Virus record (IMG/VR): IMGVR_UViG_3300023179_000267
Span: 1-37,412 of that record
Length of the DNA: 37,412 bases
Direction: 5' to 3' (one strand)
DNA from: a virus
Under the pieces are notes generated by a model. It had not been told where the DNA came from. It was given only the letters and a program-made list of their open reading frames with translations, and searched no databases. Shown here piece after piece: positions 16,730 through 23,590 of the stretch. The position numbers and the translations under genes are program-made. Within the stretch, counting starts at the first letter, position 1, and each line of letters begins with the position of its first letter.

Positions 16730-16899
16730 TTCCGTTCTTCCCTAATATAAAAAACATAAAGCAAGCAATATAAGGCATCCCAAGTATCGAACTCGCTCCA
16801 TCCAAAAATAGTTGCCGTCATGTGCCATATAAAAAGCGGCGTCCAAAGCCATGATAGTTTTTCATAAAGAAAGTCTGCAAATTGAACTAGGTTTTTCAT
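16726..16899 (-). CDS. Small membrane protein, 57 residues
   Basis: Begins MKNLVQFADFLYEKLSWLW. It is hydrophobic and Trp-rich, with one or two possible membrane segments (WTPLFIWHMTATIFGW and DALYCLLYVFYI), and ends in a charged REERK tail. Both ends form ATGA overlaps (16896-16899 and 16726-16729), which supports its being a real gene. Function unknown; a membrane protein within the terminase operon is unusual. Confidence 0.6.
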   Translation of the reverse strand: MKNLVQFADFLYEKLSWLWTPLFIWHMTATIFGWSEFDTWDALYCLLYVFYIREERK

Positions 16900-16967
16900 T
16901 CTGTCATTGAAAGAAGCACACAGGCCAGGGCAAAAAAGCCAAGAAAAATCACAAGAGGATCATTCAT
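16896..16967 (-). CDS. Candidate 23-residue single-pass membrane microprotein
   Basis: MNDPLVIFLGFFALACVLLS plus three residues is almost entirely one membrane helix. The start overlaps the TerS stop (ATGA, 16964-16967) and the stop overlaps the next start (ATGA, 16896-16899). The double overlap is the main evidence. Too short for homology-based confidence. Confidence 0.45.
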   Translation of the reverse strand: MNDPLVIFLGFFALACVLLSMTE

Positions 16968-17563
16968 TTGAAGGCCTCTTCTTCTGTTTTTTGTATGGTA
17001 AGCATCAACTGATCTACTGCATCTTGGACAGCTTTTTTTGCACACTCTGGGTCGCTTGGGTTTGCCCTGGTTGCGATTGAAGATGGCATAGCATCCAATA
17101 GTGAACGGATTTGCGAGAGGAATTTAGAAAGAGTTTCTTGTACTTCGTCAGCCGAAAGTGTTTGTCGAAGCCTAGCCTTTTCCTCTTCATGGCTTCTTTT
17201 TGCATCTTCATATCCCTTTCTTGCCTCATTGTGGGCATGGATAGCCGCTTTGATGTGGAAGACATTGTTTGTTTTAAGGGCTTTGGCAACTGAACTTGCG
17301 GCTGAAAGCTCAATTCTTTCTGCTCGGAGAACTCTTCCAAGACTTGTGGTTGCTGAAATATCTTCATCAGAGAAACTTGCTGATTCTGATTCTTCTTGAT
17401 TTTCTTGGCTTGGGAGAGAATGTTTTTTGGGCATCTTCATATTCTCCACCCTCCACCTCATGGCTGAAGCCTCTGAATCTAGGGGCATTCCCCTTTTCAC
17501 CATTCTTGAAATCTGGCCTGGGCTGTAACCCCATTTTTGGCAAAGCTCCTTTTGACTTATCAT
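16964..17563 (-). CDS. terS: Terminase small subunit
   Basis: A 199-residue protein upstream of the large terminase. The N-terminus is a helix-turn-helix (ISQKELCQKWGYSPGQISRMVKRGMP), as in TerS proteins that bind the packaging site. A disordered acidic linker (SQENQEESESASFSDED) and a long coiled coil (AHNEARKGYEDAKRSHEEEKARL) follow for oligomerisation and TerL contact. The length and order (DNA-binding, coiled coil, C-terminal tail) fit the Nu1-like class. Confidence 0.8.
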   Translation of the reverse strand: MISQKELCQKWGYSPGQISRMVKRGMPLDSEASAMRWRVENMKMPKKHSLPSQENQEESESASFSDEDISATTSLGRVLRAERIELSAASSVAKALKTNNVFHIKAAIHAHNEARKGYEDAKRSHEEEKARLRQTLSADEVQETLSKFLSQIRSLLDAMPSSIATRANPSDPECAKKAVQDAVDQLMLTIQKTEEEAFK

Positions 17564-17566
17564 GGC

Positions 17567-18046
17567 TCATAGTGGGCGACCGCAAGCCTGGCACTTTTCA
17601 TCCTGTTCCTTTTTAGCCTCTTCTTCTGGGGTTGTCTGCTCCATCAACTCCGCAAGCTCATCAGCACCAAAACCTGTAATATCTAGGTCAATTTCTCCTG
17701 TGTCCAAATCCTCTAACAAGTCTTTCAATGCTGGCAGTTCAAACTCTCCACTCAATTTATTAAGGGCAATGTTGGCCGCCTTTTCCTGTTTTTCCTCAAG
17801 CCACACAGCCCAAACATCCACAACCTCAACACCCATGGCTATATAACACTTTAGCCTTTGATGCCCACCAACAATCCTGTTAGTTTTTGCATTCCAGGTG
17901 ATGGGCTGAAGGTTGCCCAACTCATGCAAACTCTTTGTTAGTCTGCCAAGAGCATCGCTGGAAATTTTCCTTGGATTGTATGATGCTGGCAACAATTCAG
18001 AAATTTTCTTTTGTGTTAGATGAGGAAACTTTTCTTTTTCTTTCAT
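17567..18046 (-). CDS. ParB/sulfiredoxin-like nuclease-domain protein
   Basis: A 159-residue protein with the ParB N-terminal fold: KISELLPASYNPRKIS, LTKSLHELGNLQPITWN and the phosphate-binding box GGHQRLK (60-66). It lacks the HTH of chromosomal ParB. The C-terminus ends in CQACGRP, a possible half zinc site. Phage proteins of this type are often next to terminase or DNA-modification genes and may act as nucleases or CTP/ATP-dependent switches. Here it immediately precedes TerS (three-base gap). Confidence 0.8.
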   Translation of the reverse strand: MKEKEKFPHLTQKKISELLPASYNPRKISSDALGRLTKSLHELGNLQPITWNAKTNRIVGGHQRLKCYIAMGVEVVDVWAVWLEEKQEKAANIALNKLSGEFELPALKDLLEDLDTGEIDLDITGFGADELAELMEQTTPEEEAKKEQDEKCQACGRPL

Positions 18047-18244
18047 AAATTTTTTTATGTTAGATTTTTACAAAAACATTTTTTTGGAAACTCGCACAAA
18101 GACTCGTCGGCTCGGAACCTGCCGTGCGAAAAAATGGCCTGTAAAAAGTTATCTAATTTTCTTTGGCTACAACTATTTGCAGAGCCTAACGCCCTGTCTT
18201 TCATAAGTATGCAGTAAATCAACATAGTGCCTTCTGTAAGTAGC
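18047..18244. other. Intergenic region with GC-rich inverted repeat; candidate packaging (cos) region
   Basis: The longest stretch without a convincing gene. An AT-rich half (18050-18090, 18130-18160) surrounds a GC-rich core, 18091-18129. In the core, TCGCAC (18092-18097) pairs with GTGCGA (18124-18129), and CGGC (18108-18111) pairs with GCCG (18121-18124), which shares base 18124 with the outer stem. A minus-strand reading frame (18055-18252) crosses it, but its Cys-rich product and lack of a ribosome site make it doubtful. The position just upstream of ParB-TerS-TerL matches where lambda-like phages keep cos. Confidence 0.4.
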
Positions 18245-18493
18245 CTACCCACTTTTTGAAAAAAGCCCTGCCACTAGGAACAGCCCCATAAAGGCCAAGG
18301 CTCCCAAGATAGTCCCTATCAGTAGTAGGGCTAGGCACAAGCCCTTGTGTGTAGGCCATAGCCCATGTGCAACCCCTTGTGCTGTGTAGTGGTTTGTGGC
18401 CTTTTTTGATGTAAGTGGTTGAATAGAGCCTGTCCAAGTGTTTGAGGCATCTGCCCCATTGCCTGGTGTTGTGCCTAAAAGGGGGGTATCCAT
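18245..18493 (-). CDS. Small membrane protein, 82 residues
   Basis: A Thr/Asn/Gly-rich N-terminal half (residues 1-50) is followed by one long hydrophobic segment (LCLALLLIGTILGALAFMGL, about 52-77) and a short SKSG tail. This gives a single-pass or hairpin membrane protein. No family recognised. The ribosome site is weak. The copy of A7CGGTAG just upstream (near 18505) is one of four such motifs in this region. Confidence 0.5.
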   Translation of the reverse strand: MDTPLLGTTPGNGADASNTWTGSIQPLTSKKATNHYTAQGVAHGLWPTHKGLCLALLLIGTILGALAFMGLFLVAGLFSKSG

Positions 18494-18500
18494 GGGTGTG

Positions 18501-18659
18501 CTACCGTTTTTTTAGATGCCCCTGGCCACAAGATTTGCCATGGTTGGCCGGGCAGTCCAAATGGATAGCCTGGGAGCCATCCATTCTGGAACAGAGTAAA
18601 ATCCAGCCCTGCCCTGCATAGACATAACTGCAACCATACATATGTTGTTGCTGGGGCAT
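18501..18659 (-). CDS. Possible small Cys/His-rich protein, 52 residues
   Basis: Starts MPQQQHMYGCSYVYAGQG. Four Cys and several His (C10, C23, C36, C44; H33, H40, H48) could bind a metal, ending GKSCGQGHLKKR. It begins five bases after the stop of the preceding gene, which favours a real gene, but there is no strong ribosome site and no recognised family. Confidence 0.35.
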   Translation of the reverse strand: MPQQQHMYGCSYVYAGQGWILLCSRMDGSQAIHLDCPANHGKSCGQGHLKKR

Positions 18660-18663
18660 CTTA

Positions 18664-19158
18664 TTAAAGTTTCCCACCCGCCTCAATCCAGGCCTCCACT
18701 AGGGGCTTGGCTTCCTCTACAAATTCTAGCCTTTGTTCCTCTGTCCATTGCCCTGGGGATTTCCTTGATACCCATTGCTTTGCCTTAAAAACATAGGATA
18801 GCCAATGGCTGGGAGGCCTAGGGCTTGAGCCTTCAATGGGGTCAGGGAGGATGCCGGCCCATAAGCACAACTGCTTGAGTTCCCCTGGCTTTGGGTTGGT
18901 CAGCATGGCCTTGGATTTGGCCACCCTCTCAAGGCGTCTGCCCTCCTCACCGTTTATTCCGGCCACCTTTAGGATGGCCTCAAGGTCTAGCCCCTCACTT
19001 CTAGCTGATAATAGTAACTGCCCTGCATCAGAGGCTAGGCTGATGGCTTCTGCCATGTCTTGGATTGCCTCCTCCCTTGCTTTCTTCAGCTTTACTACCG
19101 TTTTTTGTAGCTCAATTCCTATTTGCTTTTCATTGCTATGAATGATTTCCTTGCTCAT
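18664..19158 (-). CDS. Hypothetical early protein with N-terminal coiled coil
   Basis: A 164-residue protein from the ATG at 19158, preceded by AGGAG eight bases upstream; the longer frame to 19191 lacks this. Residues about 10-60 form a helical region (ELQKTVVKLKKAREEAIQDM...SARSEGLDLEAIL). The C-terminal half is Trp/Pro-rich (LKQLCLWAGILPDPIEGSSP, WTEEQRLEFVEEAKPLVEAW). The first part faintly resembles DUF3102-type phage proteins, but this is not secure. Confidence 0.6.
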   Translation of the reverse strand: MSKEIIHSNEKQIGIELQKTVVKLKKAREEAIQDMAEAISLASDAGQLLLSARSEGLDLEAILKVAGINGEEGRRLERVAKSKAMLTNPKPGELKQLCLWAGILPDPIEGSSPRPPSHWLSYVFKAKQWVSRKSPGQWTEEQRLEFVEEAKPLVEAWIEAGGKL

Positions 19159-19168
19159 GTGTATGCTC

Positions 19169-19471
19169 CTATTTGTGTGCCAATTCTTCAAGGGGGCATT
19201 CTGCCTCCTCTAGGATTTTGGCTGGTGGTTCAAGTTCCCTAAACCTATGCTGTGCAAAACCTCTTTCTGGGTGTGGTGGAACACTAGAGCATGGGTTCTG
19301 AAGCCCCTCCAGATAAACAACCACCTCTCCTGGCTCCCCCTGCAATGAGATTCCAACCCCCAAATCCCTAACCACATAGACCTTATCCTTTATGGGTAAG
19401 GCATTGTAGTGTAGCAAAATCTCAACAGGGAACCTGTCGTCCACACACACAACCTTGCTCCCCCTGGTCAT
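19169..19471 (-). CDS. Conserved-type phage hypothetical protein
   Basis: A 100-residue soluble protein. It opens with RGSKVVCVDDRFP and continues with LPIKDKVYVVRDLGVG, VVVYLEGLQNP and ERGFAQHRFRELE. This vCvDD.FP ... LP..g..Y.vRd ... GF...RFR.le pattern recurs in small hypothetical proteins of phages and prophages as I remember them; no function is known. Coupled to its upstream neighbour by ATGA. Confidence 0.65.
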   Translation of the reverse strand: MTRGSKVVCVDDRFPVEILLHYNALPIKDKVYVVRDLGVGISLQGEPGEVVVYLEGLQNPCSSVPPHPERGFAQHRFRELEPPAKILEEAECPLEELAHK

Positions 19472-20007
19472 TTCTTGCCCCTTTTAACCGTTTTTTTGAT
19501 GCCCTTTTCCCAGGCTCCCTTTGGCCACTTGGGGCATTCCTGGCGCCTCCTCTGGTGAACCCTCAATGCCCTGGCCTTGTAGATTTCCCTAACCCTTTGG
19601 GAGCGTTGCACACGTAGCACCAGGCCAGTTCTATGTGTTAGTTCTGACAGCCGTGCCGATAGGGCCGCCCTGGTATATGGCTGTCCTGTTGCCGGGTTGA
19701 TATATTTTCTAGCAATACTAGTTAGACTTTCTGGGCTTCTGTTTGTGGCCAGAGCAAGAAGGGCTTCATCAAGGGTATCATCTCTTTTGGTGCGTAGCAT
19801 GGGGCTTTGTATTTCTGTCTGTATGGTTTCCTCAACCACCTGCGCGGCCACCCTTGCAAGCTCGTCCAAGCCAATTCCTGGGTTCATAAGCTTCATTTTA
19901 GCAAGTCTTTCTTTAACCACATCCTGTATGGTATCAATTTCACCCGCTATGTCTGGGGTGTAACTGGCTAGGATGCTGTCCGCAGGGTCTTGATTTTTCT
20001 GAATCAT
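19468..20007 (-). CDS. Putative HTH DNA-binding protein
   Basis: A 179-residue protein with acidic N-terminal helices and a central segment SPESLTSIARKYINPATGQP followed by YTRAALSARLSELTHRTGL. Its spacing suits a helix-turn-helix. The C-terminus is very basic (RALRVHQRRRQ, KKTVKRGKK). Together these suggest a nucleic-acid-binding regulator. It is one of several HTH-like genes before the packaging operon; the target is unknown. Confidence 0.6.
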   Translation of the reverse strand: MIQKNQDPADSILASYTPDIAGEIDTIQDVVKERLAKMKLMNPGIGLDELARVAAQVVEETIQTEIQSPMLRTKRDDTLDEALLALATNRSPESLTSIARKYINPATGQPYTRAALSARLSELTHRTGLVLRVQRSQRVREIYKARALRVHQRRRQECPKWPKGAWEKGIKKTVKRGKK

Positions 20008-20306
20008 TCCACCCCCCTGGCATCAATCCAATGTGCAAATCTGCTTGGCTTAACAATTTTACCGTTTTTTTCTAGCCATCTGGCGTGATATTGCACTACT
20101 GCTTGCCCCATTTTTAGCGTCTTGGCTATTACGGCAGTTGGGATTCCCTCAAGAACAAGTCTTTGAATGACTTGCCGAAGCATTTTGATTCTCTCCTGTG
20201 ACCTTCCACCTTTTGTGATTTTCTTAAGCTCTGAATTATCTGGGCAAAGCTCAATCAAAAGCCTCTCGGCTCTTAGCTGGTCGGACTCAATGGGTACGGT
20301 CTCCAT
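20004..20306 (-). CDS. Putative HTH transcriptional regulator
   Basis: A 100-residue protein from the ATG at 20306, 43 bases after the previous stop; a TTG-started longer form to 20402 would overlap that gene. RLVLEGIPTAVIAKTLKMGQAVVQYHARWL (about residues 50-80) is a typical helix-turn-helix followed by a basic tail. The chosen start carries GAAATCCTAATG, shared with two other genes. TTGACA at 20336-20341 could be a -35 box. Confidence 0.6.
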   Translation of the reverse strand: METVPIESDQLRAERLLIELCPDNSELKKITKGGRSQERIKMLRQVIQRLVLEGIPTAVIAKTLKMGQAVVQYHARWLEKNGKIVKPSRFAHWIDARGVE

Positions 20307-20349
20307 TAGGATTTCTTTAGGCTTTGTTAAGCCCTTGTCAAAGGCTGGT

Positions 20350-21267
20350 TTAATGTTGTTCTTGGTTGTTGGGATGGCATTTTCTGTGCTTTTCAGCAAC
20401 AATCATTGGAGTTGTATTGTTCCACTTGATTAGGTGATGAATCCTTGGATTGCTAGTGTTCATCATTGAAACCTTAACCCCAGAGGGATGCATCATAACC
20501 GTAGTGAAGGCCTTGCAATATGTCCCATATCTCAAGTACATATCTGTTATTCCCCTTTTCTGGCTCTGGGTTGCGGTCTGCACCAAGCTTATCATTGGAA
20601 TGGTTCCAAACAAAATCCCTCTTGAACCAAGGGTTGTATAGGTGTTCACATCCTCATTCATTGCACCAATAAACTGGAATGGCCTGTCCGTAGAGCAGAT
20701 AAATGAGTTCATGCATTTTCTAATCAAGGGCTTCCTGGTTGTATACCTGTTTTCAACACCTCCAATAAAGTCCCCGCCCTGGGCAAAGGCAATGCTGTGG
20801 AATCCTGTTTCCTTGAAGAATTTAAGGTAGGAGCAAAGCACCCTGTCCAGGTCTTCTATTTTATGAACATTGAGCTTCTGCCCGCATTTGCTCACATACC
20901 TATACTCAAATGATATGTAGTCATCGTCCAGTTCCATGAAATACTTTATGCCAAGCTCTTTGGCTATTTTGAAACAAGCATTCCTGGCGTGGGTGATTGT
21001 CCTTCTTTCATCGAAGTTGTTGCCCTCGTCCACTTGGTCTGCCATCTCTTTTTTATTAAATATAACAACCCTGTCCTTGCCAAAGTTATCAATATATTTG
21101 TCTGCTGTTTTGTCCTCGTCATCAATCACAAGGTAAAGTTTTCCTGTGTAGCCATACCCCTTAAGGGTGGCCATGGTCTTTACATTGGTGGGTCTGCCGT
21201 GGGTCAGTATGAATATGGCAAAGGATTCACTCTTGATGCTCAAGATATTGGTTCCTGATTTCCTCAC
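20350..21267 (-). CDS. TET-associated-type DNA-base glycosyltransferase (TAGT-like)
   Basis: About 305 residues; the start codon is uncertain (GTG at 21267, or TTG at 21240 with AGGAAC upstream). The sequence has the TAGT signature I recall from phage genomes: FAIFILTHGRP (16-26), KLYLVIDDEDKTADKYIDNFG, VVIFNKKE, NNFDERRTITHARNACFKIA, and the DxD site MELDDDY (111-117). Members of this family were proposed to glycosylate oxidised pyrimidines in phage DNA. It is tightly linked to the partner gene at 21227-21631. No base oxidase is evident in the window. Confidence 0.8.
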   Translation of the reverse strand: MRKSGTNILSIKSESFAIFILTHGRPTNVKTMATLKGYGYTGKLYLVIDDEDKTADKYIDNFGKDRVVIFNKKEMADQVDEGNNFDERRTITHARNACFKIAKELGIKYFMELDDDYISFEYRYVSKCGQKLNVHKIEDLDRVLCSYLKFFKETGFHSIAFAQGGDFIGGVENRYTTRKPLIRKCMNSFICSTDRPFQFIGAMNEDVNTYTTLGSRGILFGTIPMISLVQTATQSQKRGITDMYLRYGTYCKAFTTVMMHPSGVKVSMMNTSNPRIHHLIKWNNTTPMIVAEKHRKCHPNNQEQH

Positions 21268-21631
21268 ATAGCTTCACATAGCCATTCTCAATGGCCTGGT
21301 TAAAATCAATTATTACTAAGGCTGATTTTTCCATAAGCCTTTGCATTTGCGGGGATGCGTGGGCGTAGTAATCTGCGATGAGTTCATAATTAAAAATGTT
21401 ATGCCTTCCAGCGGCTTTTATTAAAAAATCTGCCTCTTCTTTTGTTATTTCTTTTGATTCTAAAATTTCTCTGGATAATTGGTTGCATTTACCACAATCA
21501 ACAAGCTCTAAAATATTTGGCTTTCTTTCCCCCGGCTGATAAACTGGGGCTTCGATTTTTGTGGAATATTTTGAGTCTTTTTCTTCGGCCTCAATCTCTC
21601 CAAAAAGATTTGCCTGTTTTGCAAGGCTCAT
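21227..21631 (-). CDS. Conserved partner of the TAGT-like gene, function unknown
   Basis: A 134-residue protein from the ATG at 21631, fixed by ATGA overlap with the upstream stop; a GTG start to 21643 is less likely. Recognisable blocks are KPNILELVDCGKCNQLSREI, EADFLIKAAGRHNIFNYEL, IADYYAHASPQMQRLMEKSA and LVIIDFNQAIENGYVKL. I have seen this pattern next to phage modification genes, but know no activity. It overlaps the glycosyltransferase gene, which supports a joint role. Confidence 0.65.
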   Translation of the reverse strand: MSLAKQANLFGEIEAEEKDSKYSTKIEAPVYQPGERKPNILELVDCGKCNQLSREILESKEITKEEADFLIKAAGRHNIFNYELIADYYAHASPQMQRLMEKSALVIIDFNQAIENGYVKLCEEIRNQYLEHQE

Positions 21632-21825
21632 TGGTTTGTCCACGCGATCTGCCAGCCCTTATCAGACCTTTTCATAATTCTGGCTGGCTTGTCTGGAACA
21701 TTGGCCATTGCTATTTCCATTGTTGGATATGCTTTTGGCAGTTCTTTCCAGCATAACAGGTCTTGAACCTGTATCTTGAACAGAACCACCTCTTTCCTAG
21801 TGCTGGGCAGGTCTTTAAGCAACAT
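21628..21825 (-). CDS. Small hypothetical protein, 65 residues
   Basis: Starts MLLKDLPSTRKEVVLFKIQV at the ATG at 21825, overlapping the upstream HTH gene by 11 bases. Composition is mixed strand/helix with several Lys and Trp (RIMKRSDKGWQIAW). No family is recognised. Continuous overlaps on both sides support expression. Confidence 0.55.
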   Translation of the reverse strand: MLLKDLPSTRKEVVLFKIQVQDLLCWKELPKAYPTMEIAMANVPDKPARIMKRSDKGWQIAWTNQ

Positions 21826-22090
21826 AGTATTGGGCAATCTTCTTGCCTGTTTCAGTTTGTATGTCCCTGCTCTTGATTGCAACACCATTCTTTTTTAGGT
21901 CATGGATTCTTGAGGCCAGCCTAAAAATCCCATAAAGCTTCAAGGCTTCAAGGGCTGTGATGGGCTTCCCACTTTGTAGGTGGGACAGCACTTGTTGGCA
22001 TTGCTTGGAGCCAATTGGCTTGTTTGGGTTATGGGTCTCTTTTGGCTCAACAAAGTCCATCGTTAATTGTGAGGCAAAGTGGAAGCTCAT
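21815..22090 (-). CDS. HTH_39-like helix-turn-helix protein
   Basis: A 91-residue protein. After a polar N-terminus, QVLSHLQSGKPITALEALKL then YGIFRLASRIHDLKKNGVAI matches the short winged-helix domain typified by Pfam HTH_39 (vL.hL..G..iT..eAl..yGi.RLa.rI.dLk..G). These occur in many phages as small regulators. ATGA coupling to the upstream gene. Confidence 0.75.
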   Translation of the reverse strand: MSFHFASQLTMDFVEPKETHNPNKPIGSKQCQQVLSHLQSGKPITALEALKLYGIFRLASRIHDLKKNGVAIKSRDIQTETGKKIAQYYVA

Positions 22091-22644
22091 CGTTTTTTTC
22101 TTTTTTCAGGATAGTTATGCCTGGATTGCTTTCTCGGCTCCCATCCCTGTTTTTTTGCGTGGCAGATTGATCCGTGATCGCATCCCCAAGCCCTAGCAAT
22201 AGCGTTCATTGGAACCCCTGCTTCATATTGCGCCCTCCATAATGCCCATCTTTTTTGTACAACCTCTATCTTTCTATTGTTGCACTTGCCATATTTGCCC
22301 TTTAAAACCCTTAATTCGTGCGGGACGATGATTTGTGGTAAATCTATGGCTTCCCTGCTCTTTGCCTTTTCTAGACCCATTTGTGCTTCAATTTGACCTA
22401 TTCTGGAGCAAAGTGGCTCAAGATAGGCTTTGATTGGGTCGTTATTTAGGCGTTGTTCAAAGATTCCTACCTTGAGTTCAAGCTTTTCAAGCCTCTCCTC
22501 AATAGTTGAAAGCCTCCTTGGTGTTTTAATCCTTTCCTCAAAGTTTGCGGCCTCTTCAACTAGGGTTTTGTATTCTGGAACAACCTTTCTGTATGGAACA
22601 AATCCCCTTTCTTTGTCCCTGTTATATGCCTGGGCAAGACTCAT
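22087..22644 (-). CDS. Coiled-coil protein with C-terminal HTH
   Basis: A 185-residue protein from the ATG at 22644 (ATGA with the initiator stop). Residues about 45-100 form a coiled coil (RLSTIEERLEKLELKVGIFE). The C-terminus has GVPMNAIARAWGCDHGSICHAKKQGW, a helix-turn-helix, then a basic tail (SRHNYPEKRKKR). It could be a replication partner (loader-like position after the initiator, as lambda P follows O) or a regulator; the HTH favours DNA binding. Confidence 0.6.
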   Translation of the reverse strand: MSLAQAYNRDKERGFVPYRKVVPEYKTLVEEAANFEERIKTPRRLSTIEERLEKLELKVGIFEQRLNNDPIKAYLEPLCSRIGQIEAQMGLEKAKSREAIDLPQIIVPHELRVLKGKYGKCNNRKIEVVQKRWALWRAQYEAGVPMNAIARAWGCDHGSICHAKKQGWEPRKQSRHNYPEKRKKR

Positions 22645-23384
22645 GAGGGAGACCCTGCCTTTGCCCAATCTGCATAGGATGAAAAGCCCATTACCCTATA
22701 AAGTGGGGCGGATTCGCATGATGACTTTGGTTGTGGTTTTGATTGCATTGCGTGTGTTCCTTTCTGTTTTGTTTGGTTCCTTCTGAAGCAGTTTCTAGCG
22801 GCGGCTTGCCAATTCTTGACCGGGGCTTTGCCCCCGACCTTCCAGCCGTTTGACTCATAATGATCGAAGGCTCCCTGCACATCCATCCCAACCCATCCAA
22901 TGGTTTTTGCATATTCAGACCATTGCGAAAGTGTGGGGCGCACTTGTGCCCTCTCTCTCTTTATATCTAGCCTCTGGCCTCTGGCTTCTAGCCTCTGAGG
23001 GGTTACATCTTGGTTACAAATTGGTTTCATGTTGGTTACATGATGGTTACGCCATCTTAAAACCTTGTCCCTATTTGACTTGCGGCCACGCTCATCCTTG
23101 ACCATTCTGCGTGAAAAGATGGTGTCTTGCTCCATCGAATAGACCCCAGCTTGGGCAAGTTCGACCAGCAATTCCGAGGTTCGTTCCAAGGATTCACCGA
23201 AGATTCGGGCGATATGTTCGGCCCCCATCGGCTTATCCCCGGCCAACAAATAGCCGTGCTTTTTTGACTTTGCCATAAGGCAAATCATATCGACCCAAAG
23301 CCCTCTTGCCGCAGGGGAACAACCACGAAGGGCTTCGTCAGAAAGCCAATCAGAGGGATAAAATTTGAGCCAAGGCAACTTCAT
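22641..23384 (-). CDS. Replication initiator-like protein carrying iterons
   Basis: A 247-residue protein. The N-terminus PWLKFYPSDWLSDEALRGCS and PAARGLWVDMICLMAKS matches the winged-helix opening of DUF1376/Lin1244-type phage replication proteins. MGAEHIARIFGESLERTSELLVELAQAGVYSME is the recognition part. The C-terminal half (FDHYESNGWKVGGKAPVKNWQAAARNCFRRN) is the typical end domain of this family. The linker (residues 110-128) is encoded by five tandem 11-bp iterons, as in lambda O. Confidence 0.75.
   Translation of the reverse strand: MKLPWLKFYPSDWLSDEALRGCSPAARGLWVDMICLMAKSKKHGYLLAGDKPMGAEHIARIFGESLERTSELLVELAQAGVYSMEQDTIFSRRMVKDERGRKSNRDKVLRWRNHHVTNMKPICNQDVTPQRLEARGQRLDIKRERAQVRPTLSQWSEYAKTIGWVGMDVQGAFDHYESNGWKVGGKAPVKNWQAAARNCFRRNQTKQKGTHAMQSKPQPKSSCESAPLYRVMGFSSYADWAKAGSPS
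22951..23055. repeat. Five 11-bp iterons plus adjacent repeats: candidate replication origin
   Basis: On the plus strand ggttacatctt, ggttacaaatt, ggtttcatgtt, ggttacatgat and ggttacgccat run head to tail from 23001 to 23055. Just beside them tctagcctctg occurs at 22966-22976 and 22987-22997, and a pyrimidine run (ctctctctctttatat) occupies 22951-22966. The 11-base period shifts the reading frame every unit, so protein repeats do not explain it. Location inside the initiator gene matches the lambda origin plan. Confidence 0.7.
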
Positions 23385-23590
23385 TTCTTTGCCTTTTCCA
23401 AGTCCCTCTTCTGATATTTCTTCGCTCTTTCCAATAGCTCCTTTGCCATGACTTCTGCAAGGTCAGCGTGTTGCAGAATATCCTTATAACTTTTATGCTG
23501 GGCGTGACTCCATTCTCTTTGCATTTCCTTGAGCCTTGCTGTTGTGTATTTAAGAAGTTGTTTAAGGTAGGTAAGTCTTTTTACGCTCAT
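23381..23590 (-). CDS. Small charged coiled-coil protein
   Basis: A 69-residue helical, Lys/Glu-rich protein (LKQLLKYTTARLKEMQREWS, KELLERAKKYQKRDLEKAKK). ATGA-coupled to the replication initiator downstream. Function unknown; could be an accessory factor for that protein. Confidence 0.6.
   Translation of the reverse strand: MSVKRLTYLKQLLKYTTARLKEMQREWSHAQHKSYKDILQHADLAEVMAKELLERAKKYQKRDLEKAKK

Noticed and set aside
18090-18130. Possible tRNA T-arm or hammerhead ribozyme in the GC-rich core
   Set aside because: GGTTCCGAGCC resembles a T-loop but has C where R57 is needed, and no acceptor or anticodon arms fit. The hammerhead CUGANGA and GAAA boxes are absent.
18055-18252. Minus-strand frame across the intergenic region
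   Set aside because: No ribosome site, odd Cys/Phe-rich composition, and it covers structured A/T-tract DNA. A start at 18225 is possible but unsupported.
18219-18437. Minus-strand frame overlapping the 82-residue membrane protein
   Set aside because: Out-of-frame shadow; the alternative frame has a clear membrane segment.
23001-23055. CRISPR array
   Set aside because: Units are 11 bp, contiguous and without spacers, so this is an iteron array.
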